A DNA stretch of 64,000 nucleotides, taken from NCBI GenBank assembly GCA_021414005.1, contig JAIOPH010000018.1, positions 1-64,000 on the forward strand, given 5' to 3'. The first letter of the stretch is position 1. Each line of letters opens with the position of its first letter. The stretch is from Chthoniobacter sp. (lineage in GTDB: Bacteria; Verrucomicrobiota; Verrucomicrobiia; Chthoniobacterales; Chthoniobacteraceae). Positions 27,727 through 36,905 of the stretch are shown in pieces. Under the pieces are notes generated by a model, which saw nothing but the letters and a program-made list of their open reading frames with translations, made no database searches and had not been told where the DNA came from. The position numbers and the translations under genes are program-made.

Positions 27727-28407
27727 ATGATCATCCAGCCCAACCGCAGCAGCATCGTCACGCCGGAAAACAACTACTACCCCATGCCCTTCGTCATCGA
27801 GCGGAGCGGCAATCGGGAGCAGTCTTACGACATCTATTCTCGGCTCCTGAAGGACCGCATTGTCTTCCTTGGCACTGCTATCGACGACCATGTGGCGAAC
27901 GCCGTGATCGCGCAGCTTCTTTTCCTCCAAATGGATGACGGGAAAAAGGACATCAGCATCTACATCAACTCGCCCGGGGGTTCAGTCACGGCGGGTCTGG
28001 CGATCTACGACACCATCCAGTTCATGACCTGCGCGGTGAATACCTACTGCATCGGCATGGCCGCCAGCATGGGCGCGGTTCTTTTGGCGGCTGGCACCAA
28101 GGGAAAGCGGTTCGCGCTGCCGAACTCCGACATCATGATTCATCAGGTTAGTGGCGGCGCGCAGGGCACGGCGAGCGATGTCGAGCGAACGGTAGAGTTC
28201 ATGTACAAGCTGAAAAAGCGGCTCATTCACATCCTCGCCCAACACACCGGCAAGACCGACGAGCAGGTCAAAATTGATTCCGATCGCGATTACTACATGA
28301 CCGCTGAGGAGGCCAAGGATTATGGCCTCGTGGACGAAGTGGTGAAGTCTCGCAAGGAACTGCCCGGCGCGCAAAGTGGGGCGCTCGAAGGCACTCCGGC
28401 TGCTTAA
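27727..28407 (+). CDS. clpP: ATP-dependent Clp protease proteolytic subunit
   Basis: A 226-residue serine peptidase (S14). Catalytic Ser114 lies in [11 protein letters not shown] (the usual Gln before AASMG is Met here) and His139 in IMIHQ, with a candidate Asp near residues 186-188. [17 protein letters not shown] is the oligomer/substrate region. An N-terminal extension of about 30 residues compared with short ClpPs probably contains the propeptide. It forms the tetradecameric chamber that works with the ClpX encoded 37 bp downstream. Confidence 0.96.
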   Translation: MIIQPNRSSIVTPENNYYPMPFVIERSGNREQSYDIYSRLLKDRIVFLGTAIDDHVANAVIAQLLFLQMDDGKKDISIYINSPGGSVTAGLAIYDTIQFMTCAVNTYCIGMAASMGAVLLAAGTKGKRFALPNSDIMIHQVSGGAQGTASDVERTVEFMYKLKKRLIHILAQHTGKTDEQVKIDSDRDYYMTAEEAKDYGLVDEVVKSRKELPGAQSGALEGTPAA

Positions 28408-28444
28408 ATAGACCGAACCCTCATTTTCCCGACCCCGATCCAAC

Positions 28445-29728
28445 ATGGCCCGAGCCAGTAATCTCACGATGTGCAGCTTCTGCGGGAAGAGCCATGCGGA
28501 AGTCCGCAAGCTCATCGCGGGACCGGGCGTGTATATTTGCGACAGTTGCATCACCGTCTGCAAAGGCATTCTCGATAAGGAGCTGAACGAAGATGCACGC
28601 CGCCATTCGCCGACGCTCCGAGTGCCGAAGCCGATGGAAATCCGCCGGCAACTCGACCAGTATGTCATCGGGCAGGACCGCGCGAAAAAGGCGCTCAGCG
28701 TCGCCGTCCACAACCACTACAAGCGCATCCTGCACAACGGCCCCGCCGCCGCCGGCAGCGCCATGCAGATGGACCCGTTTGCCGACGTGGAGATCGAGAA
28801 AAGCAACGTTCTGCTGATCGGCCCGACCGGGAGCGGCAAGACGCTCCTCGCCCGCACCCTCGCGCGCATTATCGACGTGCCATTTACCATCGCCGACGCC
28901 ACCACGCTCACCGAGGCCGGCTACGTGGGCGAGGACGTGGAGAACATCATCCTGCGCCTGCTCCAGGCCAGCGACTACGACGTGAAGCGCGCCGAGATTG
29001 GCATCGTGTACATCGACGAAATCGACAAGATCGGGCGCAAGACCGACAACGTCTCCATCACTCGCGACGTGAGCGGCGAAGGCGTGCAGCAGGCGCTGCT
29101 GAAAATCCTCGAAGGCACCACCTGCAACGTTCCGCCGCAAGGTGGCCGCAAGCATCCGCATCAGGAATACATTCAGGTCAGCACGGAAAAAATCCTCTTC
29201 ATCTGCGGCGGCGCGTTTGTCGGGCTCGACAAAATGATCCAAAAGCGGGTCGGCAAGAAGGTGCTCGGCTTTGGCGTCACGGCGCACGAGGCGAATGAAG
29301 CGGAGATTCCGTCGAGCGAGGCGATCCGCTTCACGGAGCCGGAAGACCTGCTCGCCTTCGGCATGATCCCCGAATTCGTGGGTCGTCTCCCTGTCGTCAC
29401 CGCGCTCGATCAGCTTTCCGAGGACGAACTCGTGATGATTCTCACGGATACGAAGAACGCGATGATCAAGCAGTTTTCGAAGCTGCTCGCGCTCGAAGGT
29501 GTGAACCTCAACGTGACCAAGGATGCACTCCGCGCGCTGGCTGAGCAGGCCGTCACCAAAGGCACTGGCGCTCGCGCCCTGCGCTCCATGCTGGAGCGTA
29601 TCATGCTCGATCTGATGTATGAAATCCCGAGCCGGGAGGACATCGCCGACGTGACCATCAACCGCGCGGTTGTTGAGGGAAAAAAGCCGCCGCTCATTCG
29701 GAAAAAGCAGGACAAGGACGCGGCGTAA
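28445..29728 (+). CDS. clpX: ClpX unfoldase, ATP-binding subunit of ClpXP
   Basis: A 427-residue AAA+ protein. The N-terminal zinc-binding domain has cysteines 10, 13, 32 and 35 (CSFC and CDSC). Walker A is GPTGSGKT at about residue 120, Walker [14 protein letters not shown], and the pore and sensor regions run GRKHPHQEY and FVGRLPVVT. The C-terminal small domain includes [10 protein letters not shown]. It recognises and unfolds substrates for ClpP. The pair is adjacent and co-directional. Length is standard. Confidence 0.97.
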   Translation: MARASNLTMCSFCGKSHAEVRKLIAGPGVYICDSCITVCKGILDKELNEDARRHSPTLRVPKPMEIRRQLDQYVIGQDRAKKALSVAVHNHYKRILHNGPAAAGSAMQMDPFADVEIEKSNVLLIGPTGSGKTLLARTLARIIDVPFTIADATTLTEAGYVGEDVENIILRLLQASDYDVKRAEIGIVYIDEIDKIGRKTDNVSITRDVSGEGVQQALLKILEGTTCNVPPQGGRKHPHQEYIQVSTEKILFICGGAFVGLDKMIQKRVGKKVLGFGVTAHEANEAEIPSSEAIRFTEPEDLLAFGMIPEFVGRLPVVTALDQLSEDELVMILTDTKNAMIKQFSKLLALEGVNLNVTKDALRALAEQAVTKGTGARALRSMLERIMLDLMYEIPSREDIADVTINRAVVEGKKPPLIRKKQDKDAA

Positions 29729-29818
29729 AAGCGCGGCGTCGGGTGGTGGGGCGGGAAGTTTCGCCGCAGGCGACGGCACGTCTTGCACGGCTCCGGGCGA
29801 CTGCGTAGTTTCGCGGCC

Positions 29819-30259
29819 ATGTCTGAACAATCCATTTGGCGCGGCTGCTCTTCGCAGGTGAAGAATTTCTGGCCGTTCGTGTCGTGCATCCTTGTACTGC
29901 CAATCCCGTGGGTGATTTACCGCTGGCTCGTGGTGAAAACCACGACCTATGAACTCACCACCGAGCGGCTCATCACTGAGCGCGGCATTTTGAATAAAAC
30001 CACTGACACGCTGGAGCTGTACCGCGTGCGGGATTTGCAGGTTACGCAGCCATTCTGGATCCGACTGTTTGGGCTGGAAAACATCCACCTCATGACCGCC
30101 GACACCTCCAGTCCGTGCATCATCATCGACTGCGTGCCCAAGGCGCTCGGGCTAGCCAGCAAGTTCCGTGTGCAGGTCGAAGCCACGCGCATGGCGAAGC
30201 GCGTGCGGACCGTGGATGTGGAAGACGATTTGCACGGCGACGGCGGCCACGCGTCCTGA
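29819..30259 (+). CDS. PH-domain (bPH2/YdbT-like) membrane protein
   Basis: A 146-residue protein with one membrane segment at about 20-40, followed by a bacterial PH-like domain: TTYELTTERLITERGILNKTTDTLELYRVRDL and then the QPFWIRLFGLENIHL motif of the bPH2 (PF03703) family. Such proteins are inner-membrane associated with unknown function. It is three bases upstream of pepF and probably co-transcribed, although no functional link is known. The ATG at 29819 gives the natural N-terminus. Confidence 0.75.
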   Translation: MSEQSIWRGCSSQVKNFWPFVSCILVLPIPWVIYRWLVVKTTTYELTTERLITERGILNKTTDTLELYRVRDLQVTQPFWIRLFGLENIHLMTADTSSPCIIIDCVPKALGLASKFRVQVEATRMAKRVRTVDVEDDLHGDGGHAS

Positions 30260-30262
30260 TTT

Positions 30263-32089
30263 ATGACGACGAAATTTTTTGAAAAAGACGAAGGCGGCGC
30301 GGGCGCGATTCCCGCGCGCGATCAAGTGCCCGTGGGCGATACATGGGACCTCACGCAGCTCTACGCCACGCCGGCGGACTGGCAGGCGGCGTTTGAGAAA
30401 GTGCAGCGCGATTACGCGGGCGTGGCGCAGTGGAAAGGTCGCGTCGGCGAGTCCGCAGCGACGCTGCGGGCGGTGCTGGAGTTCGACAAGGAACTGAGCC
30501 TGCTCATCGAACGTCTCGGTCACTACGCGAGCCTGCTCACATCGGGCGACAGCTCGAACGCGGAGCACCTCGCGCGGGAGGCGCAGTTTGAAAATCTGCT
30601 GACCCGCATCGGCGAGGCCTCGGCCTTCGTCGCGCCGGAAATCCAGGCGATTGACGACGCGACCTTCGACACTTTACTCAAAAAGCCGCAGCTTGCCGAG
30701 TGGGTGATCACGCTGCGCAAACAGCGCCGGTACAAGCCGCACACGCTCACCGCGAACGAGGAGCGCCTGCTCGCGCTCGGCTCCAGCGCACTGCGCGGAC
30801 ACGGCGAGACTTTCTCGCAGCTCACCGACGTGGACATGGTCTTCGGCAAGGTCGCCGATGAAAATGGCGTGGAGCGCGAGCTGACGCAGAGCAGCTATTC
30901 GTCGTTCCTCGTAAAGCGCGACAGCGACACGCGGCGGCGTGCGTTCAAGGCGTTCTATGCGGAGTTCGACGCGCACAAATTCACCGTCGCCTCCACGCTC
31001 GCCAACTCGATCAAGGCCGACGTTTTCACCGCCCGCGCGCGCAACTACCCGAGCGCCCGCGAGGCCGCGCTTTTCTCCGACGACATGCCGGTGAGCGTGT
31101 ACGACAACCTCATCTCCACCGTCCGCGCCAATCTCCCCGCGCTCCACCGCTACTACGCGCTCCGCCGCCGGCTGCTGAAGCTCGACGAGATCCACCAATA
31201 CGACACCTACGTGCCGATCGTGGACAACATTGAGACCGACATCCCGTGGGACGCCGCGTGCGACAAAGTGCTCGCCGCGCTCGCGCCGCTCGGCCGCGAA
31301 TACACGACGACGCTTGGCGCCGGCCTGCGCGGACGCTGGTGCGACCGCTACGAAAACAAAGGCAAGCGCAGCGGCGCGTTCAGCTCGTCGAGCTTCGGCA
31401 ACCCGCCGTTCATCCTGATGAACTACAAGCGCGACGTTTTCGCCGAGGTGTACACGCTTGCGCACGAGGCCGGGCACTCGATGCACACCTGGTACGCGCA
31501 GCGCACCCAGCACTTTCAGGATTACAACTACCCGATCTTCCTCGCCGAGGTCGCCAGTACCTTTAACGAAGAGCTGCTCACGCATCACCTCCTCGCCGAG
31601 ACCACCGATCCGCGCATGCGCGCCTACCTCATCAACCGCCAGATCGACGACATCCGCGGCACCATCTACCGGCAGACGATGTTCGCGGAGTTTGAAAAAC
31701 TCACGCACGCCATGGAGGAAGCCGGCGAGCCGCTGACGCTGGAAAGTTTCCGCGCGACCTATCGCGGACTGCTCGACGCCTACTTCGGCCCGGACTTCGC
31801 CATCGACAGCGAGCTGGAGCTGGAGTGCATGCGCATCCCGCATTTCTACCGCGCCTTTTACGTCTATAAATACGCGACCGGGCTCAGTGCGGCGGTCGCG
31901 CTCGCGCAGCAGGTGCTGGGCGGAGGCGACGTGGAGCGCTACCTCGGCTTCCTCCGTTCCGGCGGGGCCAAGATGCCACTGCCGACACTCGCCGAGGCCG
32001 GCGTGGACATGTCGCAACCGGCCCCGATCGCCGCGGCGCTCGCCGTTTTCGCGCAGCGGGTGGAGGAGCTGGAGAAACTGCTCGGGTGA
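30263..32089 (+). CDS. pepF: oligoendopeptidase F (M3 family metallopeptidase)
   Basis: A 608-residue cytoplasmic zinc peptidase that cleaves short peptides. The zinc motif HEAGH (His401, Glu402, His405) sits in TLAHEAGHSMHTWYA, and the third ligand region NEELLTHHLL (Glu) lies about 25 residues on. The N-terminal helical domain begins WDLTQLYATPADWQ, a typical PepF start. Length matches the family. The stop overlaps the next small TPR gene by one base (TGATG). Confidence 0.93.
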   Translation: MTTKFFEKDEGGAGAIPARDQVPVGDTWDLTQLYATPADWQAAFEKVQRDYAGVAQWKGRVGESAATLRAVLEFDKELSLLIERLGHYASLLTSGDSSNAEHLAREAQFENLLTRIGEASAFVAPEIQAIDDATFDTLLKKPQLAEWVITLRKQRRYKPHTLTANEERLLALGSSALRGHGETFSQLTDVDMVFGKVADENGVERELTQSSYSSFLVKRDSDTRRRAFKAFYAEFDAHKFTVASTLANSIKADVFTARARNYPSAREAALFSDDMPVSVYDNLISTVRANLPALHRYYALRRRLLKLDEIHQYDTYVPIVDNIETDIPWDAACDKVLAALAPLGREYTTTLGAGLRGRWCDRYENKGKRSGAFSSSSFGNPPFILMNYKRDVFAEVYTLAHEAGHSMHTWYAQRTQHFQDYNYPIFLAEVASTFNEELLTHHLLAETTDPRMRAYLINRQIDDIRGTIYRQTMFAEFEKLTHAMEEAGEPLTLESFRATYRGLLDAYFGPDFAIDSELELECMRIPHFYRAFYVYKYATGLSAAVALAQQVLGGGDVERYLGFLRSGGAKMPLPTLAEAGVDMSQPAPIAAALAVFAQRVEELEKLLG

Positions 32090-32556
32090 TGTTGGACGGC
32101 TACGAACGTACCCTCCTCGCCGCGCAGGGCTACGCCGAGCTGTCGATGTTCGACGACGCGCTCGCCGAGTTGGATTCGTTGCCCGTGGAGGCGTTGAAAA
32201 CTGCGGAGGCACTGGAACTGCGCACCGTCATCCTCATGCAGGCGAAACGCTGGCCCGACGCACTCGCCACCAGCCGCGAACTGTGCCACGCCGAGCCGCA
32301 GAAATCCGGGGGCTACATCCACACCGCCTACTGCCTGCACGAACTCGGACACACTGCCGAGGCCCGCGACTGCCTGCTCAATGGCCCGCACGCGCTCCAC
32401 GCCGAGCCCACCTTCCATTACAACCTCGCCTGCTACGAGTGCGCCCTCGGTCACCTCGACCTTGCGCGGCTGCATCTCGACAAGAGCTTTTCCATGGACA
32501 AAAAAATGCGCGACCTCGCCAAGCGCGACCCCGACCTCGCGGCGCTGCGGGAGTAG
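32089..32556 (+). CDS. small TPR-repeat protein
   Basis: A 155-residue all-helical protein with about three to four tetratricopeptide-like units (GYAELSMFDDALAELDSL, AKRWPDALATSRELC, HELGHTAEARDCLLN, ALGHLDLARLHLDKS). There is no signal peptide. It probably mediates protein-protein contacts; partner unknown. It is coupled to pepF through TGATG. An in-frame GTG at 32086 is a possible alternative start. Confidence 0.75.
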   Translation: MLDGYERTLLAAQGYAELSMFDDALAELDSLPVEALKTAEALELRTVILMQAKRWPDALATSRELCHAEPQKSGGYIHTAYCLHELGHTAEARDCLLNGPHALHAEPTFHYNLACYECALGHLDLARLHLDKSFSMDKKMRDLAKRDPDLAALRE

Positions 32557-32580
32557 CGTGCGTGGCTGGTCCTGACGCTG

Positions 32581-32594
32581 CGGGAAATTTCCCG
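32581..32594. promoter_or_regulatory. 14-bp perfect palindrome upstream of rpsB
   Basis: CGGGAAATTTCCCG is a perfect palindrome 82 bp before the rpsB start. It could be an operator or part of a leader hairpin. No regulator is assigned. Confidence 0.3.
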
Positions 32595-32676
32595 AAGATT
32601 CCCGTTGCGCTCCCCAGGAAATCCCATTACTCCTTCCGCCCATTTTTCTCCTGCCTAAACAACCTGCCCGCACCCT

Positions 32677-33402
32677 ATGTCCACTGAATTGATGACGGAA
32701 CTCCTCGAAGCCGGAGTCCATTTTGGTCACCAGACCAAACGCTGGAACCCGAAGATGAAGCCCTTCATTTTCGAGAAGCGCAACGCCATCTACATCATCA
32801 ACCTCGGCAAAACTGTCGAGCAGCTCGATGAGGCCACCAAGTTTCTCAGCGACATCACCAGCCGCCGCGGCAAGGTGCTCTTCGTGGGCTGCAAAAAGCA
32901 GGCGCAGGAGGCGATCAAGGAAGCCGCGCTGGCGTGCGGGCAGTTTTACGTGAACCAGCGCTGGCTCGGCGGCACGCTGACCAACCTGGCCACCCTCCGC
33001 AAGAGCATCGCGCGGATGAAATACATCGAGGATCTGGAGAAAAAGCCGGAGTATTCCAAGATGGGCAAGCAGGAGATTTCCGCGGTCAAGCGCGAGGGTG
33101 AAAAGCTCAAGCGCAACCTCGAAGGCATCCGCGACATGGAGAAGCACCCCGACGCCATCGTCGTCATCGACACCATGCGTGAGGGCATCGCCGTCGCCGA
33201 GGCCAACCGGCTGAACATTCCCGTCGTCGCCATCGTGGATACGAACGCCGATCCCGATCTCATCAAGTATCCCATTGCCGGCAACGATGACGCCATCCGC
33301 GCCATCCGCATCGTGCTCCAGAAGCTCGTGGACGCCATCGTTTCGACGAATACCGGACGGAGCAAGAAGGACCAGGAAGCCCTCGCCGCCGTCGGCGAGT
33401 AA
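32677..33402 (+). CDS. rpsB: 30S ribosomal protein S2
   Basis: A 241-residue ribosomal protein. Signatures include LLEAGVHFGHQTKRWNPKMK, FVGCKKQAQEAI, QRWLGGTLTNLATLRKSI and the C-terminal VVAIVDTNADPDLIKYPIAGNDDA. It is followed by tsf in the conserved rpsB-tsf order, with a hairpin between them. The leader is C-rich and lacks a Shine-Dalgarno. Confidence 0.97.
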   Translation: MSTELMTELLEAGVHFGHQTKRWNPKMKPFIFEKRNAIYIINLGKTVEQLDEATKFLSDITSRRGKVLFVGCKKQAQEAIKEAALACGQFYVNQRWLGGTLTNLATLRKSIARMKYIEDLEKKPEYSKMGKQEISAVKREGEKLKRNLEGIRDMEKHPDAIVVIDTMREGIAVAEANRLNIPVVAIVDTNADPDLIKYPIAGNDDAIRAIRIVLQKLVDAIVSTNTGRSKKDQEALAAVGE

Positions 33403-33427
33403 CCGGCCCTCTCGGTATCCCTTTCGG

Positions 33428-33466
33428 AGAGACGAGGGCGCAACGCTCTCGTCTCTTCGCATTTTC
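33428..33466 (+). terminator. hairpin between rpsB and tsf (attenuator/partial terminator)
   Basis: A 12-bp stem with one G-U pair (33428-33439 with 33445-33456) closes a 5-nt loop and is followed by TCGCATTTTC. Its position between rpsB and tsf suggests partial termination or processing that sets the S2:EF-Ts ratio. The weak T run argues against full termination. Confidence 0.6.
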
Positions 33467-33486
33467 AAATCCAACCACCCATCCCT

Positions 33487-34338
33487 ATGAGCACTGCCAC
33501 AGTCATCGACGCCCAACTCGTCAAAACCCTTCGCGAAAAAACCAATGCCGGCCTGATGGAATGCAAGCGCGCCCTCGCTGAAACCAACGGCGACCTCGAA
33601 GCCGCCGTGGATGTGCTGCGCAAGAAAGGCGCGGCCACCGCCGGCAAGAAGTCGGATCGCGAGGCCAAGGAGGGAGTCATCGCCCAGACCATTCTGCCCG
33701 GCGCGAAAGTCGGCGTGCTCGTGGAGGTGAATTGCGAGACGGATTTCGTCGCCAAGAACGACATGTTCAAAAGTTTCACCGACGAGATCGCCAAGCGCAT
33801 CGCGACCGAGCCCGGCGTTGATCTCGAGGCCGACCGCGTGGCCGCCGTGCAGAAACTGGGCGAAAACGTCCGCATCCGCCGCAGCCAGCGCGTGGAGGTC
33901 AGCGGTCACGGTTCGCTCGCCGCCTACATTCACACCGGCGGCAAAGTCGGCGTGCTTGTGGAAGTCGGCGCGGACAAGGATGAGACCGCGAACAAGGAGG
34001 AGTTCAAACAACTCGTCCGCGACATCACCCTGCAAATCGCCGCCGCGAATCCCGTCTGTGTGGATCGCACCCAGGTGCCCGCCGCTCTCGCCGAACGCGA
34101 GCGCGCGATCTACCGCGATCAGGTGCCTCCCGGAAAGCCGGCGAACATCGTTGAGAAGATCATCGACGGGAAAATGGACAAGTTTTACAGCAGCGCGTGT
34201 CTCATTGATCAGACGTTCATCAAGAACACGGATCAGACCATCGCCCAGCTCGTCGCCGCCAAGAGCAAGGAACTCGGCGACAACCTCGTCATCCGCCGTT
34301 TCCTCCGCTTCATGGTCGGCGAGGAAATCGCGGGTTAA
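33487..34338 (+). CDS. tsf: translation elongation factor Ts
   Basis: A 283-residue guanine-nucleotide exchange factor for EF-Tu. The N-terminal UBA-like domain has LREKTNAGLMECKRALAE. The core has the signatures GVLVEVNCETDFVAKND and a second GVLVEVGADKDETANK. A terminal domain includes FIKNTDQTIAQLV. Full length. It ends in a strong terminator. Confidence 0.97.
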   Translation: MSTATVIDAQLVKTLREKTNAGLMECKRALAETNGDLEAAVDVLRKKGAATAGKKSDREAKEGVIAQTILPGAKVGVLVEVNCETDFVAKNDMFKSFTDEIAKRIATEPGVDLEADRVAAVQKLGENVRIRRSQRVEVSGHGSLAAYIHTGGKVGVLVEVGADKDETANKEEFKQLVRDITLQIAAANPVCVDRTQVPAALAERERAIYRDQVPPGKPANIVEKIIDGKMDKFYSSACLIDQTFIKNTDQTIAQLVAAKSKELGDNLVIRRFLRFMVGEEIAG

Positions 34339-34360
34339 ATTTTTTCGGCGAAAAGCTGTC

Positions 34361-34398
34361 ACGGGCGCAGGCTGCAAAGTCTGCGCCCGTTTCGTTTT
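34361..34398 (+). terminator. rho-independent terminator after tsf
   Basis: A 13-bp GC-rich stem (34361-34373 with 34378-34390, one G-U pair) closes a GCAA tetraloop of the stable GNRA type and is followed by TTCGTTTT. It begins 22 bp after the tsf stop. Confidence 0.85.
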
Positions 34399-34478
34399 CG
34401 CATCGACGATGCCGCGGCACCCATCGCGACAAATGTTTCATTGCGCGTCCCCGACCCGAACTTAGATTCCCCGCCTTC

Positions 34479-35003
34479 ATGCTCAACGACGACACGATCC
34501 AGTACGCGATCGAAAACACTCAGGTCATCGTCGCCCCGCAGCGGCGCATCGCCACGTTCGGCGACACGGTTTTCCGCTTCTTCCTCGTCACCGAGCTGAT
34601 GGACACCGTCGGCCAGGTCCGGGTGCGCGATGGACGCCTGCACGCCGAGCGCCCGCAGATCATCACGCCCGGCCAGATTCACCGCATGCTGCTGGAAGGC
34701 TTCGGCGAGCGGGCCGAGGCTTTTGCCGACTGGCTGCGCGAGAACGCACCGCAGCTCGCCGCGCTGAAGTACGGCTTCCAGTTTCGGAAGACCGACGTGT
34801 CCGACAACCTCCTGCACGGCACCGTCGAGGAAGTGCTCGGGCGGCTGCGCGAGGATGTCGAGCGGTCTGAAGATCCGCTCAGCGCCGTCATTCACGGCGT
34901 GGACGAAGGCTGGGAAATCTGCCTGCTGAAGTTTGCCGCCGACATGATCCAGGAGTCTTCCGGCGGAAATTTCGGCGACTTCAAAAAGCGCGGGCTGTTG
35001 TGA
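34479..35003 (+). CDS. conserved hypothetical protein
   Basis: A 174-residue soluble, acidic protein without signal peptide or membrane segment. It begins MLNDDTIQYAIENTQVIVAP and contains a helical C-terminal half (VEEVLGRLREDVERSEDPL, ICLLKFAADMIQES). I do not recognise a domain. It stands alone between the tsf terminator and the LysM-like gene. The reading frame has the GC3-rich codon use of its neighbours and a plausible ATG, so it is very likely a real gene. Confidence 0.7.
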   Translation: MLNDDTIQYAIENTQVIVAPQRRIATFGDTVFRFFLVTELMDTVGQVRVRDGRLHAERPQIITPGQIHRMLLEGFGERAEAFADWLRENAPQLAALKYGFQFRKTDVSDNLLHGTVEEVLGRLREDVERSEDPLSAVIHGVDEGWEICLLKFAADMIQESSGGNFGDFKKRGLL

Positions 35004-35079
35004 GGCGAGGATTTGACTCGCGCTTGGTGGCGTGCGCGTTTGACTCGTTTTCGTCTATCCCTTTGACTCGAAACCGCCC

Positions 35080-35928
35080 GTGAAAGTCATCTTCCTCATC
35101 GTTCTCGCCATCGCGATCCTCGGCACGGGGGCTTATTTTACCTACGACATGGTCATCCTCCCGAAAAAGGCGTTGCAGGAGGAAAAAGCGCAGCCGCCGC
35201 CGCCGCCGCCGCCCGATCCCACGGTGCAGGAGTTTGAAAAGGCGAAGGCCATTCGCATGAAATCCGGCAAGTCCGTCGAGGCCCGGGACGCGCTGGCCAC
35301 CTTCGTCGAGCGCTACCCGGAATCCTCCCGGATCGGCGAAGCGAAGGATTTGCTCGGCGACATCAATGTCACCCTTTTCCTGTCCTCCAAACCGACTCCC
35401 GAAAAACAGGTTTACGTGGTTCTGGGCGGCGACGTAATCGGCCGCGTGGCGAATAAGCTAAAGGTGCCGCCGGAGCAGCTCATGCGGACCAACCCGATCA
35501 AGAAAGCCATGCTCCTCAAGGGGCAGAAGCTGATCTACGCACCGGCGGATTTCTCCGTGGTCATCAGCCGCAAACGCAACAACATCACGCTGCTCAACGG
35601 CGGCCGCTTTTTCAAACAATACGCCATCCGCACCGCCCCGCCGCCGCCCGCCAAGGCCGGGTCGCCGCCGACGAAGCTCACCGGCAAAGTGCGCGACAAA
35701 GTCGCCACGATCAACGGCGAGCGCGTGACCTTCGAGCACGCGAATTTCTGGGACGCCGAATTCGCCATTGATACGACCGTGCATGGCTACGCCATCTATC
35801 CGGAGCCCGATGAAAACTCCCCGCCTCCCGCCGAAGGCAAGGCACCCAAAGGGTTCGCTATCGACCCCGCCGGCTGCACCGAACTCGCGGCCTTGCTCAG
35901 CCTCGGCGACCCCGTCACCCTCGAATAA
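35080..35928 (+). CDS. membrane-anchored LysM/L,D-transpeptidase-like protein, active site apparently degenerate
   Basis: A 282-residue protein starting at GTG. A membrane anchor or uncleaved signal (about 4-25) is followed by a proline run and a helical segment. A LysM-like region follows (VVLGGDVIGRVANKLKVPPE and MLLKGQKLIYA), then a beta-rich region (VVISRKRNNITLLNGGRFF) as in the N-terminal part of LysM-YkuD proteins. The canonical SHGCIRM catalytic motif is not visible. The C-terminus has AGCTELAALLSLGDPVTL, where only Gly-Cys and the GxPV-type ending recall it. It may be a non-catalytic cell-wall-binding relative. It sits six bases before accA. Confidence 0.6.
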   Translation: MKVIFLIVLAIAILGTGAYFTYDMVILPKKALQEEKAQPPPPPPPDPTVQEFEKAKAIRMKSGKSVEARDALATFVERYPESSRIGEAKDLLGDINVTLFLSSKPTPEKQVYVVLGGDVIGRVANKLKVPPEQLMRTNPIKKAMLLKGQKLIYAPADFSVVISRKRNNITLLNGGRFFKQYAIRTAPPPPAKAGSPPTKLTGKVRDKVATINGERVTFEHANFWDAEFAIDTTVHGYAIYPEPDENSPPPAEGKAPKGFAIDPAGCTELAALLSLGDPVTLE

Positions 35929-35934
35929 ACCGCC

Positions 35935-36897
35935 ATGAAACTCCAACCGCTGGAATTTGAAAAACCCATCGTCGAACTCGAGGAGAAGCTCGCCGACCTG
36001 AAGAAGCATTCGCGCGCGAATGACATCAACTTCGACACCGAAGTGCGCCGCATGGAGGGCAAGCTCGAGGACACCAAGCGCGCCATCTACGAGAACCTCA
36101 CCGCCTGGCAGCGCGTGCAGATCGCCCGCCACAACGCCCGCCCCTTCGCGCTCGATTACCTCCAGCTTTCATTCACCAATTTCCTCGAACTCCACGGCGA
36201 CCGTCTCTTCGCCGAAGACCGCGCCATGCCCGGCGGCTTCGCCACCATCAGCGGGCGCAAATGCGTGGTCATCGGCCACCAGAAAGGCCGTGAGCTGAAG
36301 GAAAACCTCAAGCGCAACTTTGGCTGCGCCAACCCCGAAGGCTATCGCAAGGCCCTGCGCCTCATGCGGCTCGCGGAAAAATTCGGCCTGCCCTTTGTCT
36401 CGCTCATCGACACCCCCGGCGCCTATCCCGGCCTCGGCTCCGAGGAGCGCCACATCTCCGAGGCCATCGCCGTGAACCTCCGCGAAATGATGGTCCTCCG
36501 CACGCCCACCGTCGCCGTCGTCATCGGGGAAGGTGGCAGTGGCGGCGCGCTCGGCATCGCCGTCGCCGACCGCGTGCTCATGCTGGAGAATGCCTACTAC
36601 TCCGTCATCTCGCCCGAGGGCTGCGCGGCAATTCTGTGGAAGCACCGCAAGCACGCGCCCGAGGCCGCCGCCGCCCTCAAGCTCACCGCGCGCGACCTCT
36701 TCGAGATGGGCCTCATCGACGGCATCATCCCCGAGCCCCTCGGCGGCGCCCACCAGAACCACGCCGCCGCCATCGCCAACCTCAAGACCGCCGTCAGCCG
36801 CGCCCTCGACGAGCTGACGCCCATCCCCCACGACGAACTCCTCGCCCGGCGCTACGAAAAATTCCGCCGCTTCGGCGAATTCGCCGGCGACGCCTAG
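35935..36897 (+). CDS. accA: acetyl-CoA carboxylase carboxyltransferase subunit alpha
   Basis: A 320-residue subunit that, with AccD, transfers CO2 from carboxybiotin to acetyl-CoA for fatty acid synthesis. Motifs include PLEFEKPIVELEEKLADLK, FLELHGDRLFAEDRAMPGGF, the oxyanion-region VSLIDTPGAYPGLGSEER, GEGGSGGALGI and the C-terminal LARRYEKFRRFG. Length is standard. It converges with an esterase gene only eight bases downstream, leaving no room for a conventional terminator. Confidence 0.96.
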   Translation: MKLQPLEFEKPIVELEEKLADLKKHSRANDINFDTEVRRMEGKLEDTKRAIYENLTAWQRVQIARHNARPFALDYLQLSFTNFLELHGDRLFAEDRAMPGGFATISGRKCVVIGHQKGRELKENLKRNFGCANPEGYRKALRLMRLAEKFGLPFVSLIDTPGAYPGLGSEERHISEAIAVNLREMMVLRTPTVAVVIGEGGSGGALGIAVADRVLMLENAYYSVISPEGCAAILWKHRKHAPEAAAALKLTARDLFEMGLIDGIIPEPLGGAHQNHAAAIANLKTAVSRALDELTPIPHDELLARRYEKFRRFGEFAGDA

Positions 36898-36905
36898 CCC
36901 CGCGC

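Noticed and set aside
28445..30088. A 555-codon minus-strand frame opposite clpX
   Set aside because: Shadow of clpX, whose zinc-binding, Walker A and Walker B motifs are complete on the plus strand.
30674..34377. Very long antisense open frames (for example 512 and 812 codons) opposite pepF, rpsB and tsf
   Set aside because: They mirror well-recognised genes and arise from high GC at third codon positions; their sequence is low-complexity with no domain.
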